Shown in pieces: positions 16,391 to 26,230 of a DNA stretch of 33,450 nt. Location of the stretch: contig JBCCGK010000120.1 in the NCBI GenBank assembly GCA_039029315.1, positions 1-33,450 on the forward strand. The letters are read 5' to 3'. Made by a program: the position numbers and the translations under genes. The DNA is from JBCCCJ01 sp039029315. Its GTDB lineage: Bacteria; Bacteroidota; Bacteroidia; J057. The notes beneath the pieces were generated by a model, which worked only from the letters and a program-made list of their open reading frames with translations, was not told the origin of the DNA and did not search any database. Position 1 is the first letter of the stretch. Every line of letters starts with the position of its first letter.

Positions 16391-17140
16391 ATGTACGCAT
16401 TTCGCCGATTCATTCGACAGTCTTTATTGCCTTCCAACCTTCCAAAGTTGCGTCGGGTGTTGACAATATTTCTTTGTGTAGCCCTGATCCCCTTAACAAG
16501 TTGTCTGGATATCAAGGAGAAAATCACCTTGAAGCGAAACGGATCAGGAACTTATAGCATCAAGGTGGACATGGAAGAAATGATGAGCATGCTTCAGGGA
16601 TTTATGTCTCAGGATGAGACAGGGGAGTTGAATATTTTTGACACCATGGATTCTACCCTCAGAGAGCAGGTTATTCAGCTCCGTTCTGTTCCTGGCCTGA
16701 CGAATGTGAGTCATCAGTCCGAGAATTTTACTTTCCGCATTTCATATGATTTTGACAAAGTTGAAACCCTCAATGAAGCTTTGAGCAGTGGTGGCAGTCT
16801 TGGCGGAAACATGGGAGGCTTACTCCCTGAAAACATCGAGACAGGACCAGCCTATCACTGGACCAGAAAGAGCTTTGAACGTCGCCAGGAGTCTATTCAG
16901 GACTTTTTTGAAGAATCCGATGATGATGAAATGGCCAGTATGATGTCTATGGCTAAGATGATGATGGCAGAGGCTACGTATCAGATCGTGTATGATATGC
17001 CTGGTAGAGTGAAAAAAATGACCAATTCAGAGGCCAAATTATCTTCTGACAAAAAAACTGTGAGTCTGGACCTTGCCTTGTTGGATATTCTGGAAGGGAA
17101 TGCCGAACTCGGCAATAAGATCACCTTTAAAAAACGATAA
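16391..17140 (+). CDS. Lipoprotein of unknown function
   Basis: 249 residues. A hydrophobic leader after a basic start (KLRRVLTIFLCVALIPLTSC) ends in the lipobox LTSC, giving a lipid-linked Cys at about residue 38. The mature part is rich in Met, Ser and acidic residues (MEEMMSMLQGFMSQDE; DDDEMASMMSMAKMMMAEA), with no recognised domain. A C-terminal segment (VSLDLALLDILEGNAELGNKITF) resembles family C-termini of TPM/DUF lipoproteins only loosely. It precedes the M14 peptidase gene by 29 bp and is probably co-transcribed with it. Function not known. Confidence 0.75.
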   Translation: MYAFRRFIRQSLLPSNLPKLRRVLTIFLCVALIPLTSCLDIKEKITLKRNGSGTYSIKVDMEEMMSMLQGFMSQDETGELNIFDTMDSTLREQVIQLRSVPGLTNVSHQSENFTFRISYDFDKVETLNEALSSGGSLGGNMGGLLPENIETGPAYHWTRKSFERRQESIQDFFEESDDDEMASMMSMAKMMMAEATYQIVYDMPGRVKKMTNSEAKLSSDKKTVSLDLALLDILEGNAELGNKITFKKR

Positions 17141-17169
17141 TTTCCCTAACCACCTACTTACCCCTACAT

Positions 17170-19719
17170 ATGAACCGTCTCTGTTTTCTTCTTGTACTCT
17201 GCCTGAGTGTATCAGGGAGTCTGGCTCAGCAAGCCTACTATTTCCCTGAAGTCTCAGGTTTTGATTCAGATATTCCAAGCCCGGAAGCCTTTCTGGGATA
17301 TGAAATCGGCTCTCATCATACCAGACATGATCGGATTGTTGCCTACTTCCAGGAACTGGCAGAGCGATCAGATCGGGCAAGTTTTCAACAAATTGGTGAA
17401 ACACATGAGCATCGAATTCAGATGATTCTGACTATCACTCATCCCCGACATCATGGGCGATTAGAAGAGATCAGACAACAACATCTGAACTGGTGCAATC
17501 TCGATCAGGATGTCAAGCAATCGTCGGAGGTTCCTATCCTGGTTCATTTGGGATACAATGTACATGGCAATGAGCCTTCCGGCAGTGAAGCAGCCATGCT
17601 TACAGCCTACTATCTGGTTGCGGGTCAGGGAGAAGAAGCAGACCAATTTAGAGATGAGGCCGTGGTATTCATAGATCCGGTGATCAATCCCGATGGAAGA
17701 GATCGGCATACCCATTGGGCCAATATGCACAAAGGAGCTCCCATGGTGTCTGATCCCATAGATCGAGAACATAATGAAGTATGGCCTGGTGGTCGGACGA
17801 ATCATTTCTGGTTTGACCTCAACCGGGACTGGATCTTGCTCGTCCATCCAGAATTGCAAAACAAATTGCAATGGTATCATCGCTGGTTGCCCAATGTGAC
17901 CACAGATTTTCATGAAATGGGAACCAATAGTTCTCACTTCTTTGAACCGATGAAAGTCAATGGATCTAAGGACCCAATCATGCCTGACGAAAATGTCACC
18001 GTCTTGAATGAACGTTTTGCAGGATATTTTTCTGAAGCCCTGGATGACATCGGATCGCTCTACTTCACAAAAGAAGTGTTTGATGGAACCTATCCGGGCT
18101 ATGGTTCCTCTTACCCTGATTTGCAAGGAGGATTGGGCCTCCTGTTTGAGCAAGCAAGTTCGAGAGGGCATCTGCAACTGACTGAGACTGGACGAGAACT
18201 CACTTTTGGATTCACTATTCGGAATCAACTCACCTCAAGTCTGGCAACCCTTCGGGCAGCTGTGAATGAAAAGTCTCTGCTTCAGAATTATCAGCGGGAT
18301 TTTTTTGCTTCAGCCCTGACCAATGCCAAGAAAGACCCCGTAAAATTCTATGTCTTTGGAGATGCTTATGATCACAGTCGCAATCGCGCATTTCTCCACC
18401 TACTACTCCAACATCAAGTGGAGGTATATACACTTGAGAGCGATGTGAATCTGGATGGAAAGACATTTGCCAAAACCTCCTCTTGGGCAGTCCCCACGGA
18501 GCAACTTCAATACCGAATGGTCCAAACCATGTTCGAAACCTATGAGGAATATCATGACAGTGTCTTCTATGATGCATCTGCCTGGTCCCTCGCAAATTCT
18601 TACGGGCTTGCATATGCTGCGAGTTCCAGGCCAGTATCGACAGGCGAACGCTTAACCCCTGAGATGATTGCTACGCCTGATCCCGCCCCCTTCGAACAAA
18701 GTGAATATGCCTATATCATGGAATGGGAGGATTATTATGCGCCAGCAGCGCTTTATGCCATGCAGAGGGAAGGGGTCGTTGTTCATTCTGCTTTCCAACC
18801 ATTCAAAATTGCCGACAAGGAATTTGGGTATGGGAGTTTGATGATTCCCGTTCAGACCCAATCTTTTCAAAGTCAGACTGTATACCAAATTCTGAAAAAG
18901 GTTGCAGCACGTTTCCCTGTACGATTTCATACACTTACTTCAGGGTATAGCCAACAGGGAGTTGACCTGGGAAGCCGATGGCTTCAGCCTTTGGATCAAC
19001 CAAGAGCACTGATGCTCGTTGGGGAAGGCGTGAGAGGATATGAGGCAGGAGAGGTGTGGCATTTGTTGGATACGCGTATGCAAATGCCGATCACCAAAGT
19101 AGATATGACTGATGTTCGCAGGATTCGGTGGACTGATTATAATGTGGTTGTGCTTGTCTCTGGATATTATCGATTGGATAAGCAAGTCCTGGAGGAACTG
19201 AAGGAATGGGTGTCAGATGGAGGGACCTTGATTACAATACGAGAGGCTTCTGCCTGGGCGATACGAGAGAGGTTGGTGAGGGAAAAATTGATTGAAGAAG
19301 AGCAGGACAGTACACCTGTGGTTCGAAAGCCCTATGTCCTGGCAAATGAGATATCTGGAGCACAACAACTCGGAGGTGCTATTTTCAATGTTGATCTGGA
19401 TCTCACCCATCCATTGGCTTTTGGGTATCATGCCTCCAGTCTGCCTACTTATAAGAGTTCGACCATTTATCTTGAACCAAGTAAGAGTGCTTTTAATACT
19501 GTTGCCCAATACCAGGATAAGCCCCATGTCGATGGATTTATTTCAGATGAGAATTTGAACTTGTTGAAAAACTCTGCTGCCGTTCTTGTCAGTCAAGTAG
19601 GAAATGGAAGAGTGGTATTGTTTGCTGATAATCCAAATTTTCGGGGGACTTGGTATGGAACCAATCGTTTGTTCTTGAATGCCTTATTCCTTGGCAGCAA
19701 GATCAGGGTGCCGGATTAA
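17170..19719 (+). CDS. Secreted M14-family zinc carboxypeptidase
   Basis: 849 residues with a signal peptide (1-20, ...GSLAQQAYYFPE). The zinc site HxxE is in LGYNVHGNEPSG (H132, E135), and the third ligand is probably H226 in DWILLVHPELQ. The catalytic Glu is likely E327 in LLFEQASSRG, a signature of this Bacteroidota subfamily. A further FHE at VTTDFHEMGTNSS is conserved in relatives. After about residue 400 the chain continues with a region resembling a class-I-amidotransferase/ThuA-like fold (IRWTDYNVVVLVSGYYRLDKQ), as in other long members. It hydrolyses C-terminal residues from peptides, here extracytoplasmically. Length is far above the 300-400 of a plain M14 protein. It follows the lipoprotein gene within 29 bp. 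Confidence 0.88.
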   Translation: MNRLCFLLVLCLSVSGSLAQQAYYFPEVSGFDSDIPSPEAFLGYEIGSHHTRHDRIVAYFQELAERSDRASFQQIGETHEHRIQMILTITHPRHHGRLEEIRQQHLNWCNLDQDVKQSSEVPILVHLGYNVHGNEPSGSEAAMLTAYYLVAGQGEEADQFRDEAVVFIDPVINPDGRDRHTHWANMHKGAPMVSDPIDREHNEVWPGGRTNHFWFDLNRDWILLVHPELQNKLQWYHRWLPNVTTDFHEMGTNSSHFFEPMKVNGSKDPIMPDENVTVLNERFAGYFSEALDDIGSLYFTKEVFDGTYPGYGSSYPDLQGGLGLLFEQASSRGHLQLTETGRELTFGFTIRNQLTSSLATLRAAVNEKSLLQNYQRDFFASALTNAKKDPVKFYVFGDAYDHSRNRAFLHLLLQHQVEVYTLESDVNLDGKTFAKTSSWAVPTEQLQYRMVQTMFETYEEYHDSVFYDASAWSLANSYGLAYAASSRPVSTGERLTPEMIATPDPAPFEQSEYAYIMEWEDYYAPAALYAMQREGVVVHSAFQPFKIADKEFGYGSLMIPVQTQSFQSQTVYQILKKVAARFPVRFHTLTSGYSQQGVDLGSRWLQPLDQPRALMLVGEGVRGYEAGEVWHLLDTRMQMPITKVDMTDVRRIRWTDYNVVVLVSGYYRLDKQVLEELKEWVSDGGTLITIREASAWAIRERLVREKLIEEEQDSTPVVRKPYVLANEISGAQQLGGAIFNVDLDLTHPLAFGYHASSLPTYKSSTIYLEPSKSAFNTVAQYQDKPHVDGFISDENLNLLKNSAAVLVSQVGNGRVVLFADNPNFRGTWYGTNRLFLNALFLGSKIRVPD

Positions 19720-19768
19720 TAATTCCTTTTGTATCTTATTCCTACCTGAGTACAAATGATGCATATCG

Positions 19769-22700
19769 ATGAAAAAGATCATTATTTTCTTTCTTCTATT
19801 ATATCTGCATCCCCTTTATAGTCAGCAGGCCACACATCATCTGGAAGACCTTCTACAGACCGAATCAGATACAACAAAGGTTGCCCTCTTATTGAAGCTC
19901 TCACGAAGGTATTACAACCTTGATCTTGAGAAATCTACTTCCTTTGCAGAACAAGCAAGGGATTATTCCAGAGAGATCGGGTACCAACATGGAGAATTGC
20001 GCGGAATCATCCGAATGGCAATTGCCCAAATTCAGATTGGTGAATTTAAAATGGCTTTGACCAACTTGTGGGAGGCAGAACACTTGGCCAAAAAGATTGG
20101 AGACCAACAATCTGGCCTGGAGGTCAATAGAAAAATTGCCCGACTGTATCGGACGACAGGAGAGTATTCCCAGGCATTGAGATATTTGTTCGATGCGCTC
20201 GACAAGCTTCCTCAAGGGAGCGCGAATCATCCGCCGATCTACATAAACATAGGACATGTCTATGAGCAATTAGGAGATCAACGACAAGCTGAAATCTATT
20301 ATTCTCAGGCGATCAGTTTGATGAGAGAAGCACAGTCAAGCCGAAACAACGGAACCTATTATAAAGATTTTGGGAAAGTATTGGTCCTGGCGAAATCCTA
20401 TCAAGAAGCGCTGGTGAAACTCGATTCTGCACTTCTTTTTGCCAGAAGAGATGGGAATACCGCCAATATTGCCAGAATTAAGTTTTGGAAAGGGAAAGTC
20501 TTTTATCAACTGGATCTGTTAGAAGAAGCCAAAAAAGAAACCTCTGAAGCAATTCTCATTCGCGAAAAGAGGGGAGATACCGGGCAGTTACTCCCACTGA
20601 TATTGTTGACCGCTGACATACATTTGAAGCAGGAAACCTATCTTTCTGCCATAAGCTTATTTGAAACAGGACTGCATCTATCAGAGGAACTTGGTATTAT
20701 GAAAGAGCGACCGTCCATTTTTCATGGGTTATTCCTTGCTCATGACCGTTTGGGAGATCCTCAACGAGCATTTAGATATTATCAGAAATATATTCAATAC
20801 AAAGATAGCCTCTTCAACATTCAGAAGAGTATGCAATTACTATCTCTACAGACTGGATTTGAATTGGAAAAACATGAAGAAGAAAGCAAAAGATTGGGGC
20901 TGGAGAATCAGTTGAAAGAGGAAGTGATACAAAAGCAATTATCTTTTATGATGTTGGTTGGTCTTTTGTTCATGTTGCTGATCATTGGGATTCGGAGAAT
21001 GTACAATAGTCGGCAGCAAAGCAGAGCTGATTATCAGTTTTTGTTTGAAAGTGTGAAAGAAGGAATCTTGATTCTGGAGAAATTCCGGATAACTGATTGC
21101 AATCAACGAGCGTCTAGTTTTTTTGGGCTGGATCGAACAGAGATTCTGGGCCTTTTATTATGGGAAGTCACGATAGATTCACACATACATGGAAATATCT
21201 CTCAGGAAGAATGTGAGGAGATGGTTTCATTGTTGGAACAGGGAGAGTTCAAGGAATTCGAATGGCAGTTTCCTCGAAAGGATGGTTCCTCAGTTTGGTT
21301 AGAAGTAAGTCTGTCTTCGTATGGAAAAGCAAGAGAGAACAAAATTATTGCTCTTTGGCGAGACATATCTGTCAGGAAGGAAGCCAAAAGAACATTGGAA
21401 CAAGAAGGCAGAGAAAAGGATGCGCTGATCAACAATACCAATGATTTCATTTGGTCTGTTGATCAGAATTTGCGGATTCTTTCCTTCAACAAACCATTTG
21501 CAAAAGTAGTATTTAAGATTACCGGCACAAAGCTGAAAAAAGGGGCAGCTGTACTCGATTACAACTATAATGGAAGATTTTTGGGCAAAAGAAAAGAATA
21601 TTATCAACGGGCACTTGCAGGAGAAACCTTCGTTGCTATAGAATATCTATCCTTTCTGCATGATGGTGTATATGTAAATATTTCCTACAATCCGATCAAG
21701 GAAGGAGAAACAATTGTTGGCGTCAGTTGTTTTCTGAGAGATGTCACGGCTCAAATTCAGTCGCAAAAAGCCCTTAAAGCCTCAGAGGAAAAATATAGAA
21801 CGCAAATGGAGCGAATCAGCAATGCGTTTGTCTCTTTTGATAACGATTGGAACTATACCTTTGTCAACCAAAAAGCTTCCGAACTTCATGGATATGAGCC
21901 TTCCTATTTGATTGGGAAAAATGGATGGGAGTTGTTCCCCGATGTAGTTGGACAGCCATTTTATCATACAGTAATGGAAGCAAAGGAAAAGCAGGAGTTT
22001 CAGCATGTCGAACTATACTATGAGCCAGAGGACAAATGGTATGAGAATTTTATCTATCCTTCCAAAGATGGAGTGTCCGTATTTTACCATGACATCACTG
22101 AGCAGAAAAACAGTTCAAGAAAAATAGAAGAAAGCCAGAAACAATTCGAACTGATTTTTAATTCGGTTTCAGAAACCATGATTCTGGTTCGATATGAGGG
22201 AGAAGAACAATTTTTGCTAGAAACAGCCAATCTTCCTTTTCTTCGGATTTTGGCAAAAAGCGGAGAGGAAGTAGACCTGTCAGCACTGATTGGGATTCCT
22301 TTGTCGGTATTAGGGCATGAAACCTTTATGATCAACGAATTTCATCCCTACGAGATGTTGCTTGATCGCATGAAGCAAGCCGTTGTCAGCAGGGCGTCAG
22401 TTCCCTATTTGATCAATTCCATTCAGGATCATCAGCGACATGTCTATGAATTGATGATCACACCGATTGTTATTGATGAGATCTGCACACATTTGTTGAT
22501 CGTGATTCATGATTTTTCAGATAGATTTGATGAGGAAGAGCGGATGATACAAGAGATTTATCAAGCACTCGAAAAAGAGCGAACCCGGATTGCGCGGGAG
22601 ATTCATGACAATCTGACCCAAACACTGAGCATCGCAAGCCTGAATATGAAAAATCTTCCCTATGACTATCCTGATATTCTGAGAGAAAATAAATTCAAGA

Positions 22701-23188
22701 AATCGCTTCAATTCATTGAGGAGGCCATAGAGGAGAGTCGAGGGCTATCTCATCGAATTATGCCAAAGGCGATAGAAGATTTTGGCTTGATAGCAACCAT
22801 ATCAGAACTGGTCGAAAATACCCAGGAAGTCTATCATATTGACATTACTTTTGAGTATGACAAGAAAGTCAGGCTGCCCCATGAATATGAATTGAACTTG
22901 TTCAGAATTGTACAAGAATCAATGAATAACATTGTTACTCATGCCAATGCCAGAACCATTCTCCTGGATTTGATCATTGAAGATTCTTATGTACATCTTG
23001 AAATCAAGGATGATGGCAAGGGATTCAATCCTGAGAACCGGCCAAAAGTGATGAAAGGAATAGGAATCCGCAGCATGAGAAGCCGAACCCACCAACTCGA
23101 CGGAATGTTCACCATCCATAGCCATCCTGATCGTGGCACAAGAATCGCGGTTCACATCCCACTTTCAACCAAATCGATTTTCTCATGA
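19769..23188 (+). CDS. TPR- and PAS-containing sensor histidine kinase (HisKA_3/NarX class)
   Basis: 1139 residues. Signal peptide 1-19 (FLLLYLHPLYSQ), then a periplasmic array of TPR-like helix pairs (about 40-350, for example GEYSQALRYLFDAL and GDQRQAEIYYSQAI), one transmembrane helix (about 392-411), then several PAS domains. These start near 424, 550, 690 and 795, each ending in a D[VI]T or DIS-type motif. The dimerisation/phospho-acceptor helix is RTRIAREIHDNLTQTLS with H946. The ATPase domain has N-box FRIVQESMNNIVTHANA and G-box DDGKGF. The kinase would sense a periplasmic signal through the TPRs and phosphorylate the regulator encoded next. The start codon of that gene overlaps its stop codon (ATGA at 23185-23188), so the two are translationally coupled. 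Confidence 0.92.
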   Translation: MKKIIIFFLLLYLHPLYSQQATHHLEDLLQTESDTTKVALLLKLSRRYYNLDLEKSTSFAEQARDYSREIGYQHGELRGIIRMAIAQIQIGEFKMALTNLWEAEHLAKKIGDQQSGLEVNRKIARLYRTTGEYSQALRYLFDALDKLPQGSANHPPIYINIGHVYEQLGDQRQAEIYYSQAISLMREAQSSRNNGTYYKDFGKVLVLAKSYQEALVKLDSALLFARRDGNTANIARIKFWKGKVFYQLDLLEEAKKETSEAILIREKRGDTGQLLPLILLTADIHLKQETYLSAISLFETGLHLSEELGIMKERPSIFHGLFLAHDRLGDPQRAFRYYQKYIQYKDSLFNIQKSMQLLSLQTGFELEKHEEESKRLGLENQLKEEVIQKQLSFMMLVGLLFMLLIIGIRRMYNSRQQSRADYQFLFESVKEGILILEKFRITDCNQRASSFFGLDRTEILGLLLWEVTIDSHIHGNISQEECEEMVSLLEQGEFKEFEWQFPRKDGSSVWLEVSLSSYGKARENKIIALWRDISVRKEAKRTLEQEGREKDALINNTNDFIWSVDQNLRILSFNKPFAKVVFKITGTKLKKGAAVLDYNYNGRFLGKRKEYYQRALAGETFVAIEYLSFLHDGVYVNISYNPIKEGETIVGVSCFLRDVTAQIQSQKALKASEEKYRTQMERISNAFVSFDNDWNYTFVNQKASELHGYEPSYLIGKNGWELFPDVVGQPFYHTVMEAKEKQEFQHVELYYEPEDKWYENFIYPSKDGVSVFYHDITEQKNSSRKIEESQKQFELIFNSVSETMILVRYEGEEQFLLETANLPFLRILAKSGEEVDLSALIGIPLSVLGHETFMINEFHPYEMLLDRMKQAVVSRASVPYLINSIQDHQRHVYELMITPIVIDEICTHLLIVIHDFSDRFDEEERMIQEIYQALEKERTRIAREIHDNLTQTLSIASLNMKNLPYDYPDILRENKFKKSLQFIEEAIEESRGLSHRIMPKAIEDFGLIATISELVENTQEVYHIDITFEYDKKVRLPHEYELNLFRIVQESMNNIVTHANARTILLDLIIEDSYVHLEIKDDGKGFNPENRPKVMKGIGIRSMRSRTHQLDGMFTIHSHPDRGTRIAVHIPLSTKSIFS

Positions 23189-23847
23189 CCACTCCCATAC
23201 AGGTTTTTGTGGTTGATGATCATCCCGTTGTGCGGGAAGGAATCCTCTCTTTGATTCAGGAAAGTCAGAACATTCAAATCCTAGGAGAAGCAGGAAATGG
23301 TCAATCTGCCATTCAACAAATTGAAACATCTTCCATCAAACCTGATGTCGTGCTGATGGATATCAATATGCCGGTGATGGATGGGATTCATTGCACCTCA
23401 TATCTCAATAAAACATACAAAGGACAGATCAAGGTTTTGGTATTGACCGTCGTCAAACAAAGTCTGCACATTCGAAAAATGTTACAGGCCGGGGCAATGG
23501 GGTACATCCTGAAAAACTGTGATAAACAGGAACTGTATCATGCGATTGAACAAGTGCATCTGGGACAAAGCTATTTCAGTCAGGCAGTGAGTACTGTCGT
23601 GATGAATGATATGGTGAAGACAGGGACATCTATTCCTCCCAAAGGGCTGGAATTGAGTAAGAGAGAGAAAGAAGTCCTGAATCTGATCGTACAGGATTTG
23701 ACTAATCAAGAAATTGCCAACCGACTCTATATCAGCAAACGAACTGTCGAATCTCATAAGCAGAACCTGATGTCGAAAGCCGGAACCAACAACATTGCTG
23801 GTCTGGTTGTATTTGCAATCAAAAATAAGTTGGTCGATATCTCATAG
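23185..23847 (+). CDS. NarL/LuxR-type response regulator
   Basis: 220 residues. The receiver domain occupies 1-120, with the acidic pair D11-D12 in VVDDHP, the phospho-acceptor D59 in VVLMDINMPVMDG, the conserved Thr/Ser in LTVVKQ, and the Lys in GYILKN. The C-terminal helix-turn-helix (about 155-215, LSKREKEVLNLIVQDLTNQEIANRLY, then SKRTVESHKQNLMSKAG) is a GerE-type DNA-binding domain. It is the cognate regulator of the kinase upstream, which it overlaps by 4 bp. It would control transcription of an unknown regulon; no target site was identified in this window. Confidence 0.93.
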   Translation: MTTPIQVFVVDDHPVVREGILSLIQESQNIQILGEAGNGQSAIQQIETSSIKPDVVLMDINMPVMDGIHCTSYLNKTYKGQIKVLVLTVVKQSLHIRKMLQAGAMGYILKNCDKQELYHAIEQVHLGQSYFSQAVSTVVMNDMVKTGTSIPPKGLELSKREKEVLNLIVQDLTNQEIANRLYISKRTVESHKQNLMSKAGTNNIAGLVVFAIKNKLVDIS

Positions 23848-24373
23848 TACAGAAAATCCCACGCATCTATATGAATTTTTAGCTTCTGTGGTCATTTGAG
23901 TCGAGCTAATTTTTCTGAAATTGGTCCCTTTCTTTATTCCGTGTTTTACGCAAAAATGAAATTCCGCATTTCACTGATGACTTTTTCCATTGAATGGAAT
24001 ATCTTGAATGGCAGAAAGGAAGGATGTTGATTGCCTTCCAATTCGGAAAGAATCCTGAATTCCTTTGCTCATTATTTGCCTGACTTCAACTCCTCCCTCA
24101 TGAATTCTCCAGATCCCCTAAGCTGGATATTGGAATCATTCTCCTTGATTTCTTTGGATTTGGTTTATCTCCTGGCCTTCGGTCATCCCATTTTTGTGAG
24201 GGAAAACAAAATTTCTAACAAACTGGTTATTTGGATGTCTTTCGAGGCAGAAACGCAATTTTCTGATTGGGTGATCAATGCACGGTGAATCAGAATACAT
24301 TATTTATAAAGACGAAACTTATAAGATACTGACATATGCCTAATGAACTGAATTTTAGCCTAGAAAATCAAAG
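23848..24373. other. 526-bp gap between the response regulator and the stand-alone receiver
   Basis: No gene is supported. The only frame of note (24031-24288, 85 codons, starting at TTG) has no family features and an ordinary leaderless composition. A near-palindrome, TTCCATT-G-AATGGAA, lies at 23985-23999 and could be a protein-binding site or a small hairpin. AT-rich sequence at 24300-24345 probably carries the promoter of the receiver gene. Confidence 0.4.
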
Positions 24374-24772
24374 ATGGATGATTATTTGCTATTTATTGAA
24401 GATTCCAGTGAGGACATCCTGTTGTTTGAGCACATGTTGGCCGAACAACAATTTCAGGGAGGGACTTACGCGCTTTATGAGGGAGAGGAAGCACTTACAT
24501 ATTTGAATGAAAACCGCTCGAACCTCCCCAAATTGATCATATTGAGCTTGTTTTTACATGATTTGGATGGAACAGAAGTGTTAGAAAAATTAAAATCAGA
24601 CCCGCAATTAGCTCTCATTCCAGTCATTGTTTGGTCTGGTGTGAATTCACAATATAAAAAGGCTCAGTGTGAACAATTGGGGGTAGACTTGTTTGTATTA
24701 AAGCCTATGGATATAGCAGATCTACAGGAACTTGCAAAAGAAGTGATTCATTTTTGGAATAGCTTAGGGTAG
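24374..24772 (+). CDS. Stand-alone CheY-like receiver without the phospho-acceptor Asp
   Basis: 132 residues, a single receiver domain of the type often found with bacteriophytochromes (Rcp1-like). The acidic pair is present (E9, D10 in FIEDSSED), S88 takes the Thr/Ser position (IVWSG), and K110 is present (VLKP). The strand that should end in the phospho-acceptor reads KLIILSLFLHDLDG, where S58 stands in place of Asp in the LILLDLNLP pattern. The domain therefore probably cannot be phosphorylated normally and may signal by binding, or be constitutive. No DNA-binding or output domain is attached and no kinase gene adjoins it directly. Convergent with the nuclease-fold gene 7 bp away. Confidence 0.85.
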   Translation: MDDYLLFIEDSSEDILLFEHMLAEQQFQGGTYALYEGEEALTYLNENRSNLPKLIILSLFLHDLDGTEVLEKLKSDPQLALIPVIVWSGVNSQYKKAQCEQLGVDLFVLKPMDIADLQELAKEVIHFWNSLG

Positions 24773-24779
24773 ATCGACA

Positions 24780-25601
24780 TTATTGGAGACTGATATGGAG
24801 ATAAACAGGAAGATGGTCAGAAATATTTCTGGCCGATTCAAGCGAGGCACATCGCCCAACAAAGTCAATTTTGCCAGCCTTGATTTTCGAAAAAAAGCCA
24901 GGATGAAAATAAATATTATCAATCGGATAATTGAGGTACACCCCAGATGCACATTTTCGCTTAAGGGTCGTCTTACTTTCTTTGAGCGCAGATACATATC
25001 CCTGCGAATAGAGAGGCGTCCAGGCTGGGTTGGTTTCGTCCATGTTGAAATCTCCCGCAATGATGACCCTATCGGTCTTGAGTCTTAGTGGATAGGTTAC
25101 GATATGAGCAATCTCCTCCTCAGGTTTTTTGTCGAAAGTTCGACTATGAACATTGACGATGTAGAAGGGATTCGGATCACCTTTGAGTCTGAATTGAGCA
25201 ATGTAAGGCTCCCGCCAACAAACGTGAACCAATTCCAAGTCCAGTACAGCCTTGCCAACCATCGTCAATTTGGCTGTTTTCCAAATAAATGCATATCGCT
25301 CACTGCTATAGCTTGAAGGACTTTGGGTAGGATTGCTCACACGATAATCCCATCTGGCCCCCATACGATTGAGTTCATCTGCAAGTCTCGCGACTGCTTT
25401 TGCTCCCCGAGGGTCCTTGGCGACAACCTCCTGAATGGCGATCAAATCATGCTTCCGGAGCAAATTGGCCATTTGTCTGATTTCTTGATCATTTTTGGAT
25501 CCTCCCAGATCTTTGATATTCCAACTGACCAGGGAAAAACTTTGACAAAACCCCTGAAATGTCAGCAAGAGAAATAGAAGAATACTCAACTTTTTTTTCA
25601 T
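24780..25601 (-). CDS. Secreted endonuclease/exonuclease/phosphatase (DNase I-fold) protein
   Basis: 273 residues with a signal peptide (MKKKLSILLFLLLTFQGFCQ). The fold is marked by SLVSWNIKDLGG, the metal-binding Glu in LIAIQEVV, YAFIWK, the NVHSR segment, GDFNMDE and the terminal SDHLPV with its active-site Asp and His. Family members cut DNA or RNA or remove phosphate. The signal peptide favours an extracellular nuclease or phosphodiesterase over a repair enzyme. The substrate cannot be told from the sequence. Divergent from the ECF sigma factor gene with 119 bp between. Confidence 0.87.
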   Translation of the reverse strand: MKKKLSILLFLLLTFQGFCQSFSLVSWNIKDLGGSKNDQEIRQMANLLRKHDLIAIQEVVAKDPRGAKAVARLADELNRMGARWDYRVSNPTQSPSSYSSERYAFIWKTAKLTMVGKAVLDLELVHVCWREPYIAQFRLKGDPNPFYIVNVHSRTFDKKPEEEIAHIVTYPLRLKTDRVIIAGDFNMDETNPAWTPLYSQGYVSALKESKTTLKRKCASGVYLNYPIDNIYFHPGFFSKIKAGKIDFVGRCASLESARNISDHLPVYLHISLQ

Positions 25602-25720
25602 ACACTAAAACAAGCGATTTGGCAGCAAAGACCCAAAAGAGGAATTTTTTTGGAGGCTTGTCGTAGTTTATTTCATTCAAGACGTCACATGTGCAAGACC
25701 GAGAGTCAGGATGAAAAGAT

Positions 25721-26227
25721 ATGACTGAAGCAGAGTTAACAACATATCTAGAGACACATCACGAGGATTGTTTCCTTTGGGCTATGAGTTGTTGTCATCA
25801 GGATGTAGAAGAGGCCAGAGATCTGTTGCACACCGTCTACCTCAAGATTCTGGAAGGAAAAGCATCCTTCAAGCAGAAATCCTCTTTCAAAACCTGGATT
25901 TTCAGCATGATTCGAAACCGAGCCATTGATAGATATCGAAAAAATCAGAGGAGAATAAAGCGTATCCGATCCTTCTCATCTCAAGCCTTTGAGCCAGGCC
26001 CAGAATTGCATATGATCAGGAACGAATCCCACTCATTGCTTCGTCGAGCTCTGAACATCCTCACAGACAAACAACATCAGGTAGTACATTTGGTATACTT
26101 TGATGAAATATCTGTAGCTGAAGCTGCTGAAATTATGAACATCTCTGTCAGTACTGCCAGGACTCATCTGGAGCGGGCCAAAAAAAAATTAAAAAAAATC
26201 TTACACCTTGAGAAGCTAACAGCCTGA
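25721..26227 (+). CDS. ECF-family RNA polymerase sigma factor
   Basis: 168 residues. Region 2 includes the helix DVEEARDLLHTVYLKILEG and the promoter-melting segment SSFKTWIFSMIRNRAIDRYRK. Region 4 has the -35-binding helix-turn-helix in LTDKQHQVVHLVYFDEISVAEAAEIMNIS followed by TARTHLERAKKKLKK. Length and layout are those of ECF factors, which direct polymerase to a small regulon when released by an anti-sigma factor. The next gene starts 3 bp after the stop and looks like that anti-sigma factor; the third gene encodes a Spy/CpxP-like periplasmic protein. Together they suggest an envelope-stress circuit. Confidence 0.92.
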   Translation: MTEAELTTYLETHHEDCFLWAMSCCHQDVEEARDLLHTVYLKILEGKASFKQKSSFKTWIFSMIRNRAIDRYRKNQRRIKRIRSFSSQAFEPGPELHMIRNESHSLLRRALNILTDKQHQVVHLVYFDEISVAEAAEIMNISVSTARTHLERAKKKLKKILHLEKLTA

Positions 26228-26230
26228 AAT

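Noticed and set aside
24031..24288. An 85-codon frame before the stand-alone receiver gene
   Set aside because: It starts at TTG, has no family features and no clear ribosome binding site; kept as non-coding.
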